Origin: an uncultured Candidatus Poseidoniales archaeon
GTDB lineage: Archaea > Thermoplasmatota > Poseidoniia > Poseidoniales > Poseidoniaceae
Length of the DNA: 64,000 nt
Assembly (NCBI GenBank): GCA_905181715.1
Contig: CAJIYT010000024.1
Coordinates: 1 to 64,000 of the forward strand
Reading direction: 5' to 3'
In this document: piece by piece, positions 40,815-50,442 of the stretch
How positions within the stretch are numbered: the stretch's first letter is position 1
Layout: each line of letters opens with the position of its first letter
Program-made: the position numbers and the translations under genes
Notes under the pieces: generated by a model
What the model saw: only the letters and a program-made list of their open reading frames with translations
Databases searched by the model: none
Told to the model about the DNA's origin: nothing

Positions 40815-41831
40815 ATGTCTGAAGATGAAACCGTTGAAGAAGAGGCATCAGAGGTTGAAGAAATCACTGAAACAAATGCAATCGAAGAACCTGCACAGAT
40901 GAAAGAGGAGCCGCAGGAAGAAGCGAACCCCTATGCCGCTGAATCCTTACGTAAGCGCTTTCGCCTAACTGGTGATGAAGAGATTCTAATGACAAGAAAG
41001 CCATCTTTCTTTGCTTTCATAGAACTTTACATCATCGCTGCACTGATTTTGGGGATTCACCTCTTATTCGGCTGGGCTGATAGTTTCGATACCACCGATT
41101 CAAACGCAGTAGTAACTATTTTGGTTTGGCTATTGGAGTTGTCTGATTTAGGAAACATTGGCGTAGTAATGGCCTTACTTCTACTTACTTGGCTAAACCG
41201 AATGTTCAATCTCCCAGGAAGCAATGGCTGGGTCACCACATTCCTATTAGTGGTCTCATTAGCCCCACTGATCGTTGAATTTGAAGATATCATAGTTGTA
41301 CTATTAACAAACAGAGAGGAGGGTTACATACCTCTTGAATTCAGTTATACACTGTTTGGTATTCTATGGAGCTCCCTAATGGTAGGGTTCACATTATTCT
41401 ACCAGAATAGTTTCCAATACGCTATCACTAACCATCGAGTCATCTATACCCAACATCTGTTTATCCCGGGTGACGGTCGCAGAATACTCTACGATAATAT
41501 CCGTGAGATTCGTACACAAAGAACCGCTCTTGGCAGTATCCTTGGCTATGTGACCATCATCACCGATACCGGTAATCAATTGGAAATCGTCGAAGAAGGC
41601 ATGAGTGTCTCAGTCGGATCTACAGGTAACAAAGGTATCTTCAAGAAATTATTTGCCTTTATGACCTATACACGTACCTCTAAAATCGAAAGGCCAGATG
41701 CAAAGTATTGCTTCTACCAGATACGCAATTGGCGCGCTACCGAAAACCTACTCAATGAGATGCACCAGAAGCATAGCCAATCTGGCGTGCTTTCCGAGTT
41801 GAAGGAAAAGCTCGATAACGTAGTCAAGTGA
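40815..41831 (+). CDS. membrane protein with PH-like (bPH2-type) region
   Basis: acidic N-terminus, 4 TM, then YAITNHRVIYTQHLFIPGDGRRILYDNIREIRTQR. Confidence 0.72.
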   Translation: MSEDETVEEEASEVEEITETNAIEEPAQMKEEPQEEANPYAAESLRKRFRLTGDEEILMTRKPSFFAFIELYIIAALILGIHLLFGWADSFDTTDSNAVVTILVWLLELSDLGNIGVVMALLLLTWLNRMFNLPGSNGWVTTFLLVVSLAPLIVEFEDIIVVLLTNREEGYIPLEFSYTLFGILWSSLMVGFTLFYQNSFQYAITNHRVIYTQHLFIPGDGRRILYDNIREIRTQRTALGSILGYVTIITDTGNQLEIVEEGMSVSVGSTGNKGIFKKLFAFMTYTRTSKIERPDAKYCFYQIRNWRATENLLNEMHQKHSQSGVLSELKEKLDNVVK

Positions 41832-41875
41832 AGCTGGTCAGAGGTTTCAAGAACCAAGGGCCTAACGCCTGCTCT

Positions 41876-42388
41876 ATGAGCGAGCAAATGCAAGAAGCCG
41901 GCATGGTCCTAGCAAACGGCGACTTTACCAGCGCCATGGGACTTTTTGACACTATTAGAGAAACTGAATCAGATAATGCAGCCGCACATTATGGCTGGGC
42001 TGAAGCTGCATTCATGCGTCTTTCAATCGATATGGAAGAGGATGTTCCTGCTGGTAAGATTATGCAGGGATACAAGAAGGCAATGGCTCTCGATGAAGAG
42101 AATCTCGAATACGTTGCAAGTTTCGCTAACTTCTGTCTTGACTGTGGTCGCATACCGATGGCTGTCAAGGAATATCAGCGCTTAGAAAAGATGGCTGACC
42201 TCGCAGAAATCCCCGTCGAAGACACTCTCTTCGATGCCAGTCGCCTAATCGTAGAGGCAATCGAAAGACTTGATCCTGAGAGAAACAATCCAATGGTTGC
42301 ACCTTGGCTCAAGCAAGCCTTGACATGGGCAGTCGGTGGACTCGGATATAGTGCTGAAGATGCGGTTACCACTCTAAGTAGCGAGTGA
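41876..42388 (+). CDS. TPR-like repeat protein
   Basis: helical repeats: AHYGWAEAAFMR, GYKKAMALDEENLEYVASFANFCLDCGRIPMAVKEYQRL. Confidence 0.65.
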   Translation: MSEQMQEAGMVLANGDFTSAMGLFDTIRETESDNAAAHYGWAEAAFMRLSIDMEEDVPAGKIMQGYKKAMALDEENLEYVASFANFCLDCGRIPMAVKEYQRLEKMADLAEIPVEDTLFDASRLIVEAIERLDPERNNPMVAPWLKQALTWAVGGLGYSAEDAVTTLSSE

Positions 42389-42394
42389 TTAACT

Positions 42395-43249
42395 ATGGGC
42401 GATACAGCCCGAATCTTCTACCGATTTGGCCATATCGGTGACGACTTTCACGGCAGTCAAATCCAACCTGACGTCAGTACGGTTCAGGGTGAGTTCCTCA
42501 AAGTATTTCACAAGAATAAATTCACTCGTGAAGATATGCCTATTCAAATGGCCAGCCGCACTGATGCGGGAGTAAATGTCAGAGTAAATGGCGGCATTGT
42601 AGATGTTGAGGAAAAGCGATGGCTCGGAATGCAAGAGAAGGGCTTTCTCAAAGCAACCCGTGATAGATTACCAAATAGCATCGCTCTCTTCGATGCACGA
42701 AGAGTAGATGAAGACTGGTTGCCAAGACATGCATTAAACCGTACCTATCGCTATCGAATGGAAGCGATGGAACGATGGCAAGAACCCGACCATGCAATTT
42801 TCACAGAATGGTGTAGTATTTTTGAGGGTGAACATGATTGGAGTAATTTATCTCGTAAGGAAGCGGGCAAAAATTATGTCCGTGTAGTCGAATCATGTAA
42901 ACCATGGTATAGTGGTGAGCGTTTGGTTGGTTTCGAAATAACCGGTACCGCCTTTGTTTGGAATCAAGTGCGGAGAATCGCTTCGGCATTATTGGGTTTG
43001 GTAAGTGGAAAAGTAACTGCGCAAAGGGTAGAACATGCATTGCACAATCCCACTATCTATGACGACCTCGGATTAGCGGATAGTGATTGGTTGATTCTGT
43101 GGAATGTGGCTTGGCCTGCAATCGAAGATTTGCAAACCGATGACCCAATACTCGAGGCTCCTTCTGGTAACATTCGCCGTTGGCGTGAATTGGCCCGGCT
43201 AGAACAAAAAGCGATTCTTCACCGCATGTGGGATCAATTGAGTAGTTGA
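42395..43249 (+). CDS. truA: tRNA pseudouridine synthase TruA family
   Basis: MASRTDAGVNVRVNG catalytic Asp motif; HALNRTYRYRM; FEITGTAFVWNQVRRIASALLGL. Confidence 0.92.
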   Translation: MGDTARIFYRFGHIGDDFHGSQIQPDVSTVQGEFLKVFHKNKFTREDMPIQMASRTDAGVNVRVNGGIVDVEEKRWLGMQEKGFLKATRDRLPNSIALFDARRVDEDWLPRHALNRTYRYRMEAMERWQEPDHAIFTEWCSIFEGEHDWSNLSRKEAGKNYVRVVESCKPWYSGERLVGFEITGTAFVWNQVRRIASALLGLVSGKVTAQRVEHALHNPTIYDDLGLADSDWLILWNVAWPAIEDLQTDDPILEAPSGNIRRWRELARLEQKAILHRMWDQLSS

Positions 43250-43731
43250 ATTTCAACTACATCGCCATCGACTAATTGCATTGATTCACGTAAGAATTTA
43301 CCACAAATAATCTCGGCTACATCCTCATGCCTAGTTAGGTCTGGAATCAAAATCGCACAATCCTCTTCATGATCTCCTGAGATGATTCTCGCATTGAATG
43401 CCGTTGCACCGCCAAAGGAAACTCCATCTCGTTCGAATCCATTGATGCGAAGTGCTGTAAAACTACTTGCTTCACCTTCCTCTATACCAGCGCTTACCCG
43501 TAATTTACGGTATTCAGTGAGCATTTCCCCCTCCACCTCGACATTGAGAGTCCCTGGCCAAGCCGTCATAGAAATGATCGGACGGAATTGATCTTGGTAA
43601 TGGCGCTGTGCCATGAAGACGTGAGCGCGACCAAGCCCACTACTCACCTTACCGGATAGGCGCATGGATTGGCGCAGGACTGTCAGCATATCACCGTTAC
43701 CTATGGTGTCAAAAGACCCTTGTATGGGCAT
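43234..43731 (-). CDS. ribK: CTP-dependent riboflavin kinase
   Basis: LSGKVSSGLGRAHVFM...YQDQFRPIISMTAWPGTLNVEV (DUF120 family); trimmed start MPIQGSF. Confidence 0.88.
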   Translation of the reverse strand: MPIQGSFDTIGNGDMLTVLRQSMRLSGKVSSGLGRAHVFMAQRHYQDQFRPIISMTAWPGTLNVEVEGEMLTEYRKLRVSAGIEEGEASSFTALRINGFERDGVSFGGATAFNARIISGDHEEDCAILIPDLTRHEDVAEIICGKFLRESMQLVDGDVVEIQLLN

Positions 43732-43745
43732 ACCCTGTCCGAGGC

Positions 43746-44927
43746 ATGGCAGGCGACCTCTCATGGATGGAGAGCAGATATTTGGAACTGAAAGATGAAT
43801 CTCTACTATGGGAGCCTCCTACGCTCGAAGGAGCGAATCAGGTACACTGTACGATGGATGGTAAGCCAACAATAATGCTATCAGCCAACAATTATCTCAA
43901 TTTAACCACCCACCCAAAAGTCGTCGAAGCGATGATTGCAGCTACTCGCAAATATGGCGCAGGTTCCGGCTCGGTAAGAGCAATCGCCGGCACTATGGAT
44001 ATCCATCTTGAAGCCGAAAGAAAAGTCGCAGAGTTCAAAGAAGTTGAAGCTTCCTTGATTTACAGTGCAGGATATACTGCAAATGTTGGATTGATTCCCT
44101 CTCTGGTCAAAGGAAAGGACGACGTAATAATTAGCGATGCATTGAATCACGGCTCAATAATAGATGGTGTTCGTTTGACTAAGGCCCAGAGAGGGGTTTT
44201 CCCGCATAACGACATGGGAGCGCTAGAAGACATATTGCAATCACACTCAGATGCAGATCGAAAACTGATTATCGTCGATGGTGTATTCAGTATGGATGGA
44301 GATGTCTGCCCCCTCGATGAATTGACTTCAATTGCTGAAGAGCATAATGCAATGGTATTCGTCGATGATTGTCATGGAGAAGGAGTTCTTGGACGAGATG
44401 GACGAGGAATTGTCGACCATTTCGGTCTTCAAGGGCGCGTAGATTTTGAAATCGGATCATTCTCAAAAGCTCTGGGTGTTCAAGGAGGCATCGTTGCTGG
44501 CAAGGAAATAGTGCGAACCCATGCACTCAACCACTCGCGCTCATGGCTTCTGTCAGGTAGTCAACCACCAGGTGTTGCTGCCGCACAAAAAGCCGCAATT
44601 GAAGTCCTTATGGAAGAACCTGAACATCATGCGCGTCTATGGCAAAATACCGAATATTTCCGTAAAGAGTTACAGAATATGGGCTTTGATACAGGGGTTT
44701 CGACCACTCCAATCATACCTGTCATGTGTGGTCAGTCAAGTATAGCGAAAGAACTCTCTTCTGCTTTGATGGATGATGGAGTTATGGCTGGAGCAATTGT
44801 ATTTCCAATGGTATCTCGTGACAAAGCCAGAGTGCGAACACAAATGTCAGCAGGGCTTTCTAGTAACGACATAGACACTGTCCTTCGAGCCTTTGAAAAA
44901 GCTGGGAAGGCTCTGAAATTGATTTGA
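43746..44927 (+). CDS. glycine C-acetyltransferase / 8-amino-7-oxononanoate synthase-like
   Basis: SANNYLNLTTHPKV, GSGSVRAIAGTMDIHLEAE, DDCHGEGVLG, GSFSKALGVQGG. Confidence 0.9.
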   Translation: MAGDLSWMESRYLELKDESLLWEPPTLEGANQVHCTMDGKPTIMLSANNYLNLTTHPKVVEAMIAATRKYGAGSGSVRAIAGTMDIHLEAERKVAEFKEVEASLIYSAGYTANVGLIPSLVKGKDDVIISDALNHGSIIDGVRLTKAQRGVFPHNDMGALEDILQSHSDADRKLIIVDGVFSMDGDVCPLDELTSIAEEHNAMVFVDDCHGEGVLGRDGRGIVDHFGLQGRVDFEIGSFSKALGVQGGIVAGKEIVRTHALNHSRSWLLSGSQPPGVAAAQKAAIEVLMEEPEHHARLWQNTEYFRKELQNMGFDTGVSTTPIIPVMCGQSSIAKELSSALMDDGVMAGAIVFPMVSRDKARVRTQMSAGLSSNDIDTVLRAFEKAGKALKLI

Positions 44928-44970
44928 TTTCTACGCAAAACATGTATACCCCACCCCCGTCTCGGCAATT

Positions 44971-47187
44971 ATGGACATCAAGAAGAATCTGCTCAACCAG
45001 CGTGCTCGATTGGCTTTTTGGTCGCCTTTTCTAATTCTAATATTATTCGTCGTTGCCGAAAATACTGCTTGGGCAGTCGAAAGCAGAAAAAGTACTGAAA
45101 TTATCGATGATGAGGAGATTATCATTCAAGGCGATATAGCCTACCATGATGACAGAGCGTATTTCACTGATATCACAGAACAAGGTTTAGTGAATAGTGA
45201 TGATAATTTCACTGGAGCGTACGATTTACAGAATAATCTTGAAAATGATTATGAAACCATTGACAGTGAAGACATGGAGGATTTGGTTGATTTAGCCGAG
45301 TCGTTAGAATCTGATTATTCTTGGATTCAAATATTTGTTGTGATCTCTTTACTAGTAGTGTTAATCTTGATTAGAAACCCGTTTAAGGGCAGTGAATTAG
45401 TCAATGGAAAATCAATACTAGGTTCCACGCTATTATTGGTGTCACTATTCGCTCTACTAGCTACACTAGCAGTCTACTCTGGACTAGAGGAAGTAATGAA
45501 TGAAATGCATGAAGATAGTTTTGATGATATTGAGTCAGGATTCTATGGCAGTGCCATAACCGTTACCGAGGATGGAGATGACATTGCAGAAGAGATGACT
45601 ACTTGGGGGCCAGGCATTGCTTTCTGGGCTATTCTTGGAGTTTTTGTTATTTCCTTATTGGGTGGTTTAGCAAATCTCTCCTACCTGAAAGAGGACTTGG
45701 AAATTGAAGACGCACCGGTATGGTTCAATTCTGACGATGCACCTCCTTGGTTCAATAAAAGTCTTGACAGATTACCAGTTGTTCTACTCGGATTGGCTAC
45801 TCTATCGGTATTAATTGCAGCATTCGCACCGTGGTACTCTACAGACCAAACTTGGAATTCAGCAGAAATTGTATTTGAGGATGGGGGGACGTCTGTATCA
45901 AACAATTCGGTGCATGAATTCTCATGGAAATTAACTCCGTGGAATGTCATTCAAACAAATGACACTTTCCTTGAAGATGGTCGTGATAATGCCACTACTT
46001 CTACAGAGATGACCTCGTATAGCAATCAACCATTCATTACTGATTCAGGTGAAAACGTGATGGATATGCGTTGGCCCATGCTTTGTGCAACATTATTACT
46101 AATTGGCGCTCTAGTCCTCAACCAATCAAAACAGTTACAAAAGGAAATAAAAGGTGACATGAAGGGTTGGTTTTTGCTAACTTCAGTATTGGTAATGCTT
46201 GTAATAACTCTGGGAACCTCTGACTTCGAGAAGAACATGGTGAATTCTGTTGAAGATGATCTCAGCAAGTTAGCACCGCAGTGGGATTTGATTGGCAATC
46301 TGAACAGTTTCCCGGAGGATTCTTTCTTTGGCGATCAAATCAGTCTCGAATTTAATCAAGAAGATGACGTTAGCATATTAACTATAATAGAATTCAGTTG
46401 GGGTCCATCTATCGGCTATTATGCTGCTCAGATAGCACCCTTGTTGATAGTTAGCGGATTACTTTTGATGTATGGTGGAGAAATCGTCACAGTGCTTGAA
46501 AATAGAAAACTGCCTAAATTTGATTTTCAAAATAGCGAATGGAGTTCAAGACCTACCATCATTTGCATCGTTGCTCTGGTAGTTGTTGCAGGGCTTGGAA
46601 CAGGAATGGGTAATTCCTTGGTTGACCCTGCCTTTTCTGCTCCTGCTGGCATGTATAAGTGGGAATTAGATTCTAGTACAAGTAGTAGTTCTTTGAATTC
46701 GGGCTCTATCACTCTCACTAAGGATGAAACTCACGTGTTTGAACTGATGCCGCTCGAGCACTATAGTGAAAATTTGACCAGGATATCATTTTTCATAGCC
46801 TGCGATGAGGGTGATGAAGGTAGTAATGATAATGCCGATGAATTGGATTGGGAAATCACTCCGCCTGCTAGCGCAACAACCAATGGAAATATCCTATCGG
46901 GCACTCTTAGTTGCGAAGGTTTCTTTGGAGCAGATATTCGTTTTGATTCCGAATTTGACATTCCAAATGAGGTCTGGGCTGAAACCGAAGAAATGGCAAT
47001 ATCACAAGCCACGTTCGAAGGCGCATATACCGAAAAATGGATACTGACACTAGATGCCGTGGTCAATGATGGCGATGAAGATGCCTTCCCATTGCCTTTC
47101 CCTGGTGATCCGAATGATGACAATTTACGGATGAGCTATGATATCGGCTTTCAGGGCAGAGTCGAACTAACCGCCGAAAAGTTGTGA
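44971..47187 (+). CDS. large multi-TM membrane protein of unknown function
   Basis: 738 aa, multiple hydrophobic segments separated by acidic extracytoplasmic loops. Confidence 0.75.
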   Translation: MDIKKNLLNQRARLAFWSPFLILILFVVAENTAWAVESRKSTEIIDDEEIIIQGDIAYHDDRAYFTDITEQGLVNSDDNFTGAYDLQNNLENDYETIDSEDMEDLVDLAESLESDYSWIQIFVVISLLVVLILIRNPFKGSELVNGKSILGSTLLLVSLFALLATLAVYSGLEEVMNEMHEDSFDDIESGFYGSAITVTEDGDDIAEEMTTWGPGIAFWAILGVFVISLLGGLANLSYLKEDLEIEDAPVWFNSDDAPPWFNKSLDRLPVVLLGLATLSVLIAAFAPWYSTDQTWNSAEIVFEDGGTSVSNNSVHEFSWKLTPWNVIQTNDTFLEDGRDNATTSTEMTSYSNQPFITDSGENVMDMRWPMLCATLLLIGALVLNQSKQLQKEIKGDMKGWFLLTSVLVMLVITLGTSDFEKNMVNSVEDDLSKLAPQWDLIGNLNSFPEDSFFGDQISLEFNQEDDVSILTIIEFSWGPSIGYYAAQIAPLLIVSGLLLMYGGEIVTVLENRKLPKFDFQNSEWSSRPTIICIVALVVVAGLGTGMGNSLVDPAFSAPAGMYKWELDSSTSSSSLNSGSITLTKDETHVFELMPLEHYSENLTRISFFIACDEGDEGSNDNADELDWEITPPASATTNGNILSGTLSCEGFFGADIRFDSEFDIPNEVWAETEEMAISQATFEGAYTEKWILTLDAVVNDGDEDAFPLPFPGDPNDDNLRMSYDIGFQGRVELTAEKL

Positions 47188-47799
47188 TTACTCTTGCTCT
47201 TCTGGTGAAAGTTCCTCGATGACTTCCCTCATCACGGAATCATTACCGTTGGCTTTGATCTCTTCATCTTCGACCACGCTTGGCAATACATGACCAGCAA
47301 AGGGATTTTCATCATAGTCTAGCATACACAACATTCGCCATCTTGGTGCCCAAGTAATATGAACGTAGAGAGGTCCTGGAATCATTAGAATACCCCACAC
47401 CAGAAAGTTGGGGACATCGAATAAGGTAGTCATATCAACAGTCAATAGCATCAATCCCAAAAATGGCATAGCATAGAGAATACCGCGTGGTGTATTCATC
47501 GGCATACGCTTGGTAAAGACATTGATCAATCGAGAGACCATTCCAAGGAATATACATGATGCTATCAAAAGTGCTGAATGAAATACCCATGGCATCAACC
47601 AAGAATCAACGGTGAAACAATAAGGTAGAATCAGGGCTAATGAGACGAGAATCCCATAAAATCCGCCTATATTGGCGGGGTGATTCAACCACAGCGGCAA
47701 TCCCGAAAAGCGACGCGAGAGGGTGCCTCCCAACAAGAGGCTGCGATCTCTTTCGTCGAGTTCGCCGATATCATCTCGCCATGTATCTTGCGCCCTCAC
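47188..47799 (-). CDS. hypothetical membrane protein
   Basis: 3-4 TM segments; stop abuts preceding convergent stop with zero gap. Confidence 0.72.
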   Translation of the reverse strand: MRAQDTWRDDIGELDERDRSLLLGGTLSRRFSGLPLWLNHPANIGGFYGILVSLALILPYCFTVDSWLMPWVFHSALLIASCIFLGMVSRLINVFTKRMPMNTPRGILYAMPFLGLMLLTVDMTTLFDVPNFLVWGILMIPGPLYVHITWAPRWRMLCMLDYDENPFAGHVLPSVVEDEEIKANGNDSVMREVIEELSPEEQE

Positions 47800-47853
47800 G
47801 AGTTTCCGTGGTCATAGTCGGTCTTTTGAATGTGGTGTGTGATTTGAGGCTAA

Positions 47854-48525
47854 TTATTCGTTTTCCTCGTCCTTGCTAAAAATCCGTGAGAGTGGTGATT
47901 TAATATCCATTTCTTCGAAATCGAGCCATGTGCGGTCGAGAAGTCCGCTATCAGCATCTTCTCTTTCTCGTGCTTTTTCAAAACCATCTGCGACTTCATT
48001 GACCGCATCACTAAGAGCTAGCGCCTGATTTATCAAACCAAGATCAATCCTCATCTCACTCTCACTACTCTTTGACCAACTGCCGATGACTGATAATTCA
48101 GCATCATCCTTGAGCAGATTCCAATCACCAGTTAAAAAATCACGCGATAACTTGAGGCGATGCTGAGATATTTTGCGCCAACCACTATCGAATTCGACCT
48201 CGACTTCACTGTCACCAATCGGTTCATCGTCGACAAAGGGGTGATTGATGTTGACCGCTAATGGCACTGAACGCCAGCGTAAGATCTTACGAGTACTGAT
48301 TACAAAACCGAGTAAAGAAAAAGTTAGAACAACATATGATAATAAGCCAATAATCCCCAACCCCATCAATGAGAATGATGTTAAAACCAAGACAAATGAA
48401 ATGAGCAAAGACCAGGTGTATGGCTTAACCTGTGCTGCTCCCAAAGTGGTATGGTGAAAGAGAATCATAGTTGAAGGCGAATCGGATAAATTACTATCCG
48501 CAGGGGAGACTATTGGCGCCTGCAT
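47854..48525 (-). CDS. hypothetical membrane protein, two TM segments
   Basis: TM pair SLLISFVLVLTSFSLMGLGIIGLLSYVVLTFSLLGFVIS. Confidence 0.7.
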   Translation of the reverse strand: MQAPIVSPADSNLSDSPSTMILFHHTTLGAAQVKPYTWSLLISFVLVLTSFSLMGLGIIGLLSYVVLTFSLLGFVISTRKILRWRSVPLAVNINHPFVDDEPIGDSEVEVEFDSGWRKISQHRLKLSRDFLTGDWNLLKDDAELSVIGSWSKSSESEMRIDLGLINQALALSDAVNEVADGFEKAREREDADSGLLDRTWLDFEEMDIKSPLSRIFSKDEENE

Positions 48526-48666
48526 ATGTTTGACTCACTACCGTTATTGATGAGGCTTGTGCCGCCATCCGTCACTACCAATCCACCTTTCAAACCTCAT
48601 CTTTCAACATTGATTTAGCCCTCAAGTTCAAGAAGGGTAGTTTCGCAGTCGATTTGGGGTGCACTC

Positions 48667-50442
48667 ATGGCTGAGTTGCAACAAGGCGACATAAGAGAAC
48701 AAAGGCGTGGTAGTTCGACCATCCTTAGGTCGCTATTACATGACATGGCAGAAGTTAGCGAAAGCGGTTATATTCGCAGCGAATTACTGCCTAAAGATTC
48801 ATTGCCAAGCGAGGGGCAATTGCTAGTGATAAACGGTGTACTTCATGGTGCAATTCATGAAAAGCACACCGTAATTCAAGGAGTTGAAGCACTACTTGAG
48901 ATAGAGGATGATGCCCAAAGACTGGAATGTCAACTCTCTGTTCATACCGGGGTTGATATCGAACGTATTGTCCAAGCATTTCCACGCTGCTTGGTAGAAC
49001 AAGCGACAGGGGATGATGATTCCTGGTGGCAGAAGAGGCGCTTAGCCCCCAAGAAAGCACCACGGATGCGCTTGCCGGAACTTGAAGCGAGTGAAAGAGC
49101 ACCTGAATTTATTCAAAGAAGAGCAGAATCGATGTTCGACGAACATATCATCAGCGGTGATGTACTCAAGCATGGAGATGTTCATCTCCTCGATTCACCT
49201 AATGGCGACGATATGTTTCGTCTTGCTGCTGCACTAGCTGCAAATGGTCGTCCGATTTTGGTTATAGCGCGCCAGAGAAGAGAGGATTTGATAGTCCGCT
49301 TCGGTTTACCTGCTGATTCGGTATTTTGGCTATCCGAGGGTGACCATGACATGGTGCAAAATCCATCTCTAGAGTCGATACGTCAGAGGATAGATGATTA
49401 TCTAGAGGATAAATTTAGAGCGGTATTAATGTTTGAGGGCATCGAATACATTGCTGGTATTCATGGAAAGGAACAACTTATTGATTTGATGAGAGAATTA
49501 GCAGATGGTTTTCGTTTCGGAGACCATTGTCTATTAGCAACCTGTGATCTTTCGGCATTTGCGTCACGTGAGAAAAACCTCCTCACTCGTGAATTAACTC
49601 TAATCGAAGATGAGACCATACAATCATGGCTCAAGGACAAAAACATTTTGCATGACCATCCCTTTATGGCCCCTCCCGATCCGCGGGAATTAGCTTTAAT
49701 CGCTGAATTAAATGCCGAAAGGTTAGAGATTATCGAAGCCGATATGCAAAATCCTGTTGAAAGCGAGGAAATTATCGACGAAGGTTTGCTAGAAGAAATT
49801 CCCGAATTAGTACTAGAGCCGCCAATTGCTGAGGTAGAAGAAGAGATTGTCATCGACGAAGAACTGGGCGAACCTTCTTCTGTCGACATCATCCAAGAGC
49901 AAGTGATGAGCAAAGGACCGCGCCCCGCTCAACGTCAAAAAAGAGCGGCGAGAAGAAAAGTCGAGCCGGAGATGACGCTACAGAATATCGGGGTTTCGGG
50001 CTTACGCGCTGCTGCTGAAAAAGAAGGTGCTGGAATGGAGTTCTCCGATGGATTCAAAGCACAAGATTTCGCTCATGGTGACGCAGAAATAAGCGATTTT
50101 GATAACTTAAGCAATACAGGTGAAATGGCTCATAATGTCGTAGAAATACCTGAGTTCAGAGCCCAATCTCATACGGAAATACCACTTACAGATATGTTGC
50201 GCAATTCCAAAGGAATAGCAAGGTCATTGCCGGAAATAAAGAATGTTAATTCACTGGATAAAGTCGTTAGCGCGGGTAAATCCAAGGCGGAAAGTGACCC
50301 ATTGGCTGCGAGAGGAGTAACTATCACTCGGAATCTGACTAATCGTCGCGAGGGTAGTAGCAGATCACAGAAAAAAACCAACCCTGATGCAACTCTAGCA
50401 TCATGGAGCAATTGGCCTAAAAATAGGGAGGATGAACTATGA
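48667..50442 (+). CDS. DUF835-like domain protein with long charged C-terminal linker
   Basis: SGDVLKHGDVHLLDSP...PILVIARQRREDLIVRFGLPADSVFWLSE...FRAVLMFEGIEYIAGIHGKEQLIDLMRELAD...LLATCDLSAFASREKNLLTREL. Confidence 0.72.
   Translation: MAELQQGDIREQRRGSSTILRSLLHDMAEVSESGYIRSELLPKDSLPSEGQLLVINGVLHGAIHEKHTVIQGVEALLEIEDDAQRLECQLSVHTGVDIERIVQAFPRCLVEQATGDDDSWWQKRRLAPKKAPRMRLPELEASERAPEFIQRRAESMFDEHIISGDVLKHGDVHLLDSPNGDDMFRLAAALAANGRPILVIARQRREDLIVRFGLPADSVFWLSEGDHDMVQNPSLESIRQRIDDYLEDKFRAVLMFEGIEYIAGIHGKEQLIDLMRELADGFRFGDHCLLATCDLSAFASREKNLLTRELTLIEDETIQSWLKDKNILHDHPFMAPPDPRELALIAELNAERLEIIEADMQNPVESEEIIDEGLLEEIPELVLEPPIAEVEEEIVIDEELGEPSSVDIIQEQVMSKGPRPAQRQKRAARRKVEPEMTLQNIGVSGLRAAAEKEGAGMEFSDGFKAQDFAHGDAEISDFDNLSNTGEMAHNVVEIPEFRAQSHTEIPLTDMLRNSKGIARSLPEIKNVNSLDKVVSAGKSKAESDPLAARGVTITRNLTNRREGSSRSQKKTNPDATLASWSNWPKNREDEL

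Noticed and set aside
49461-49913. Minus-strand 150 aa Ser-rich ORF
   Set aside because: Antisense to the acidic linker of the DUF835-like gene; Ser-rich composition is the complement of GAA/GAT-rich codons.
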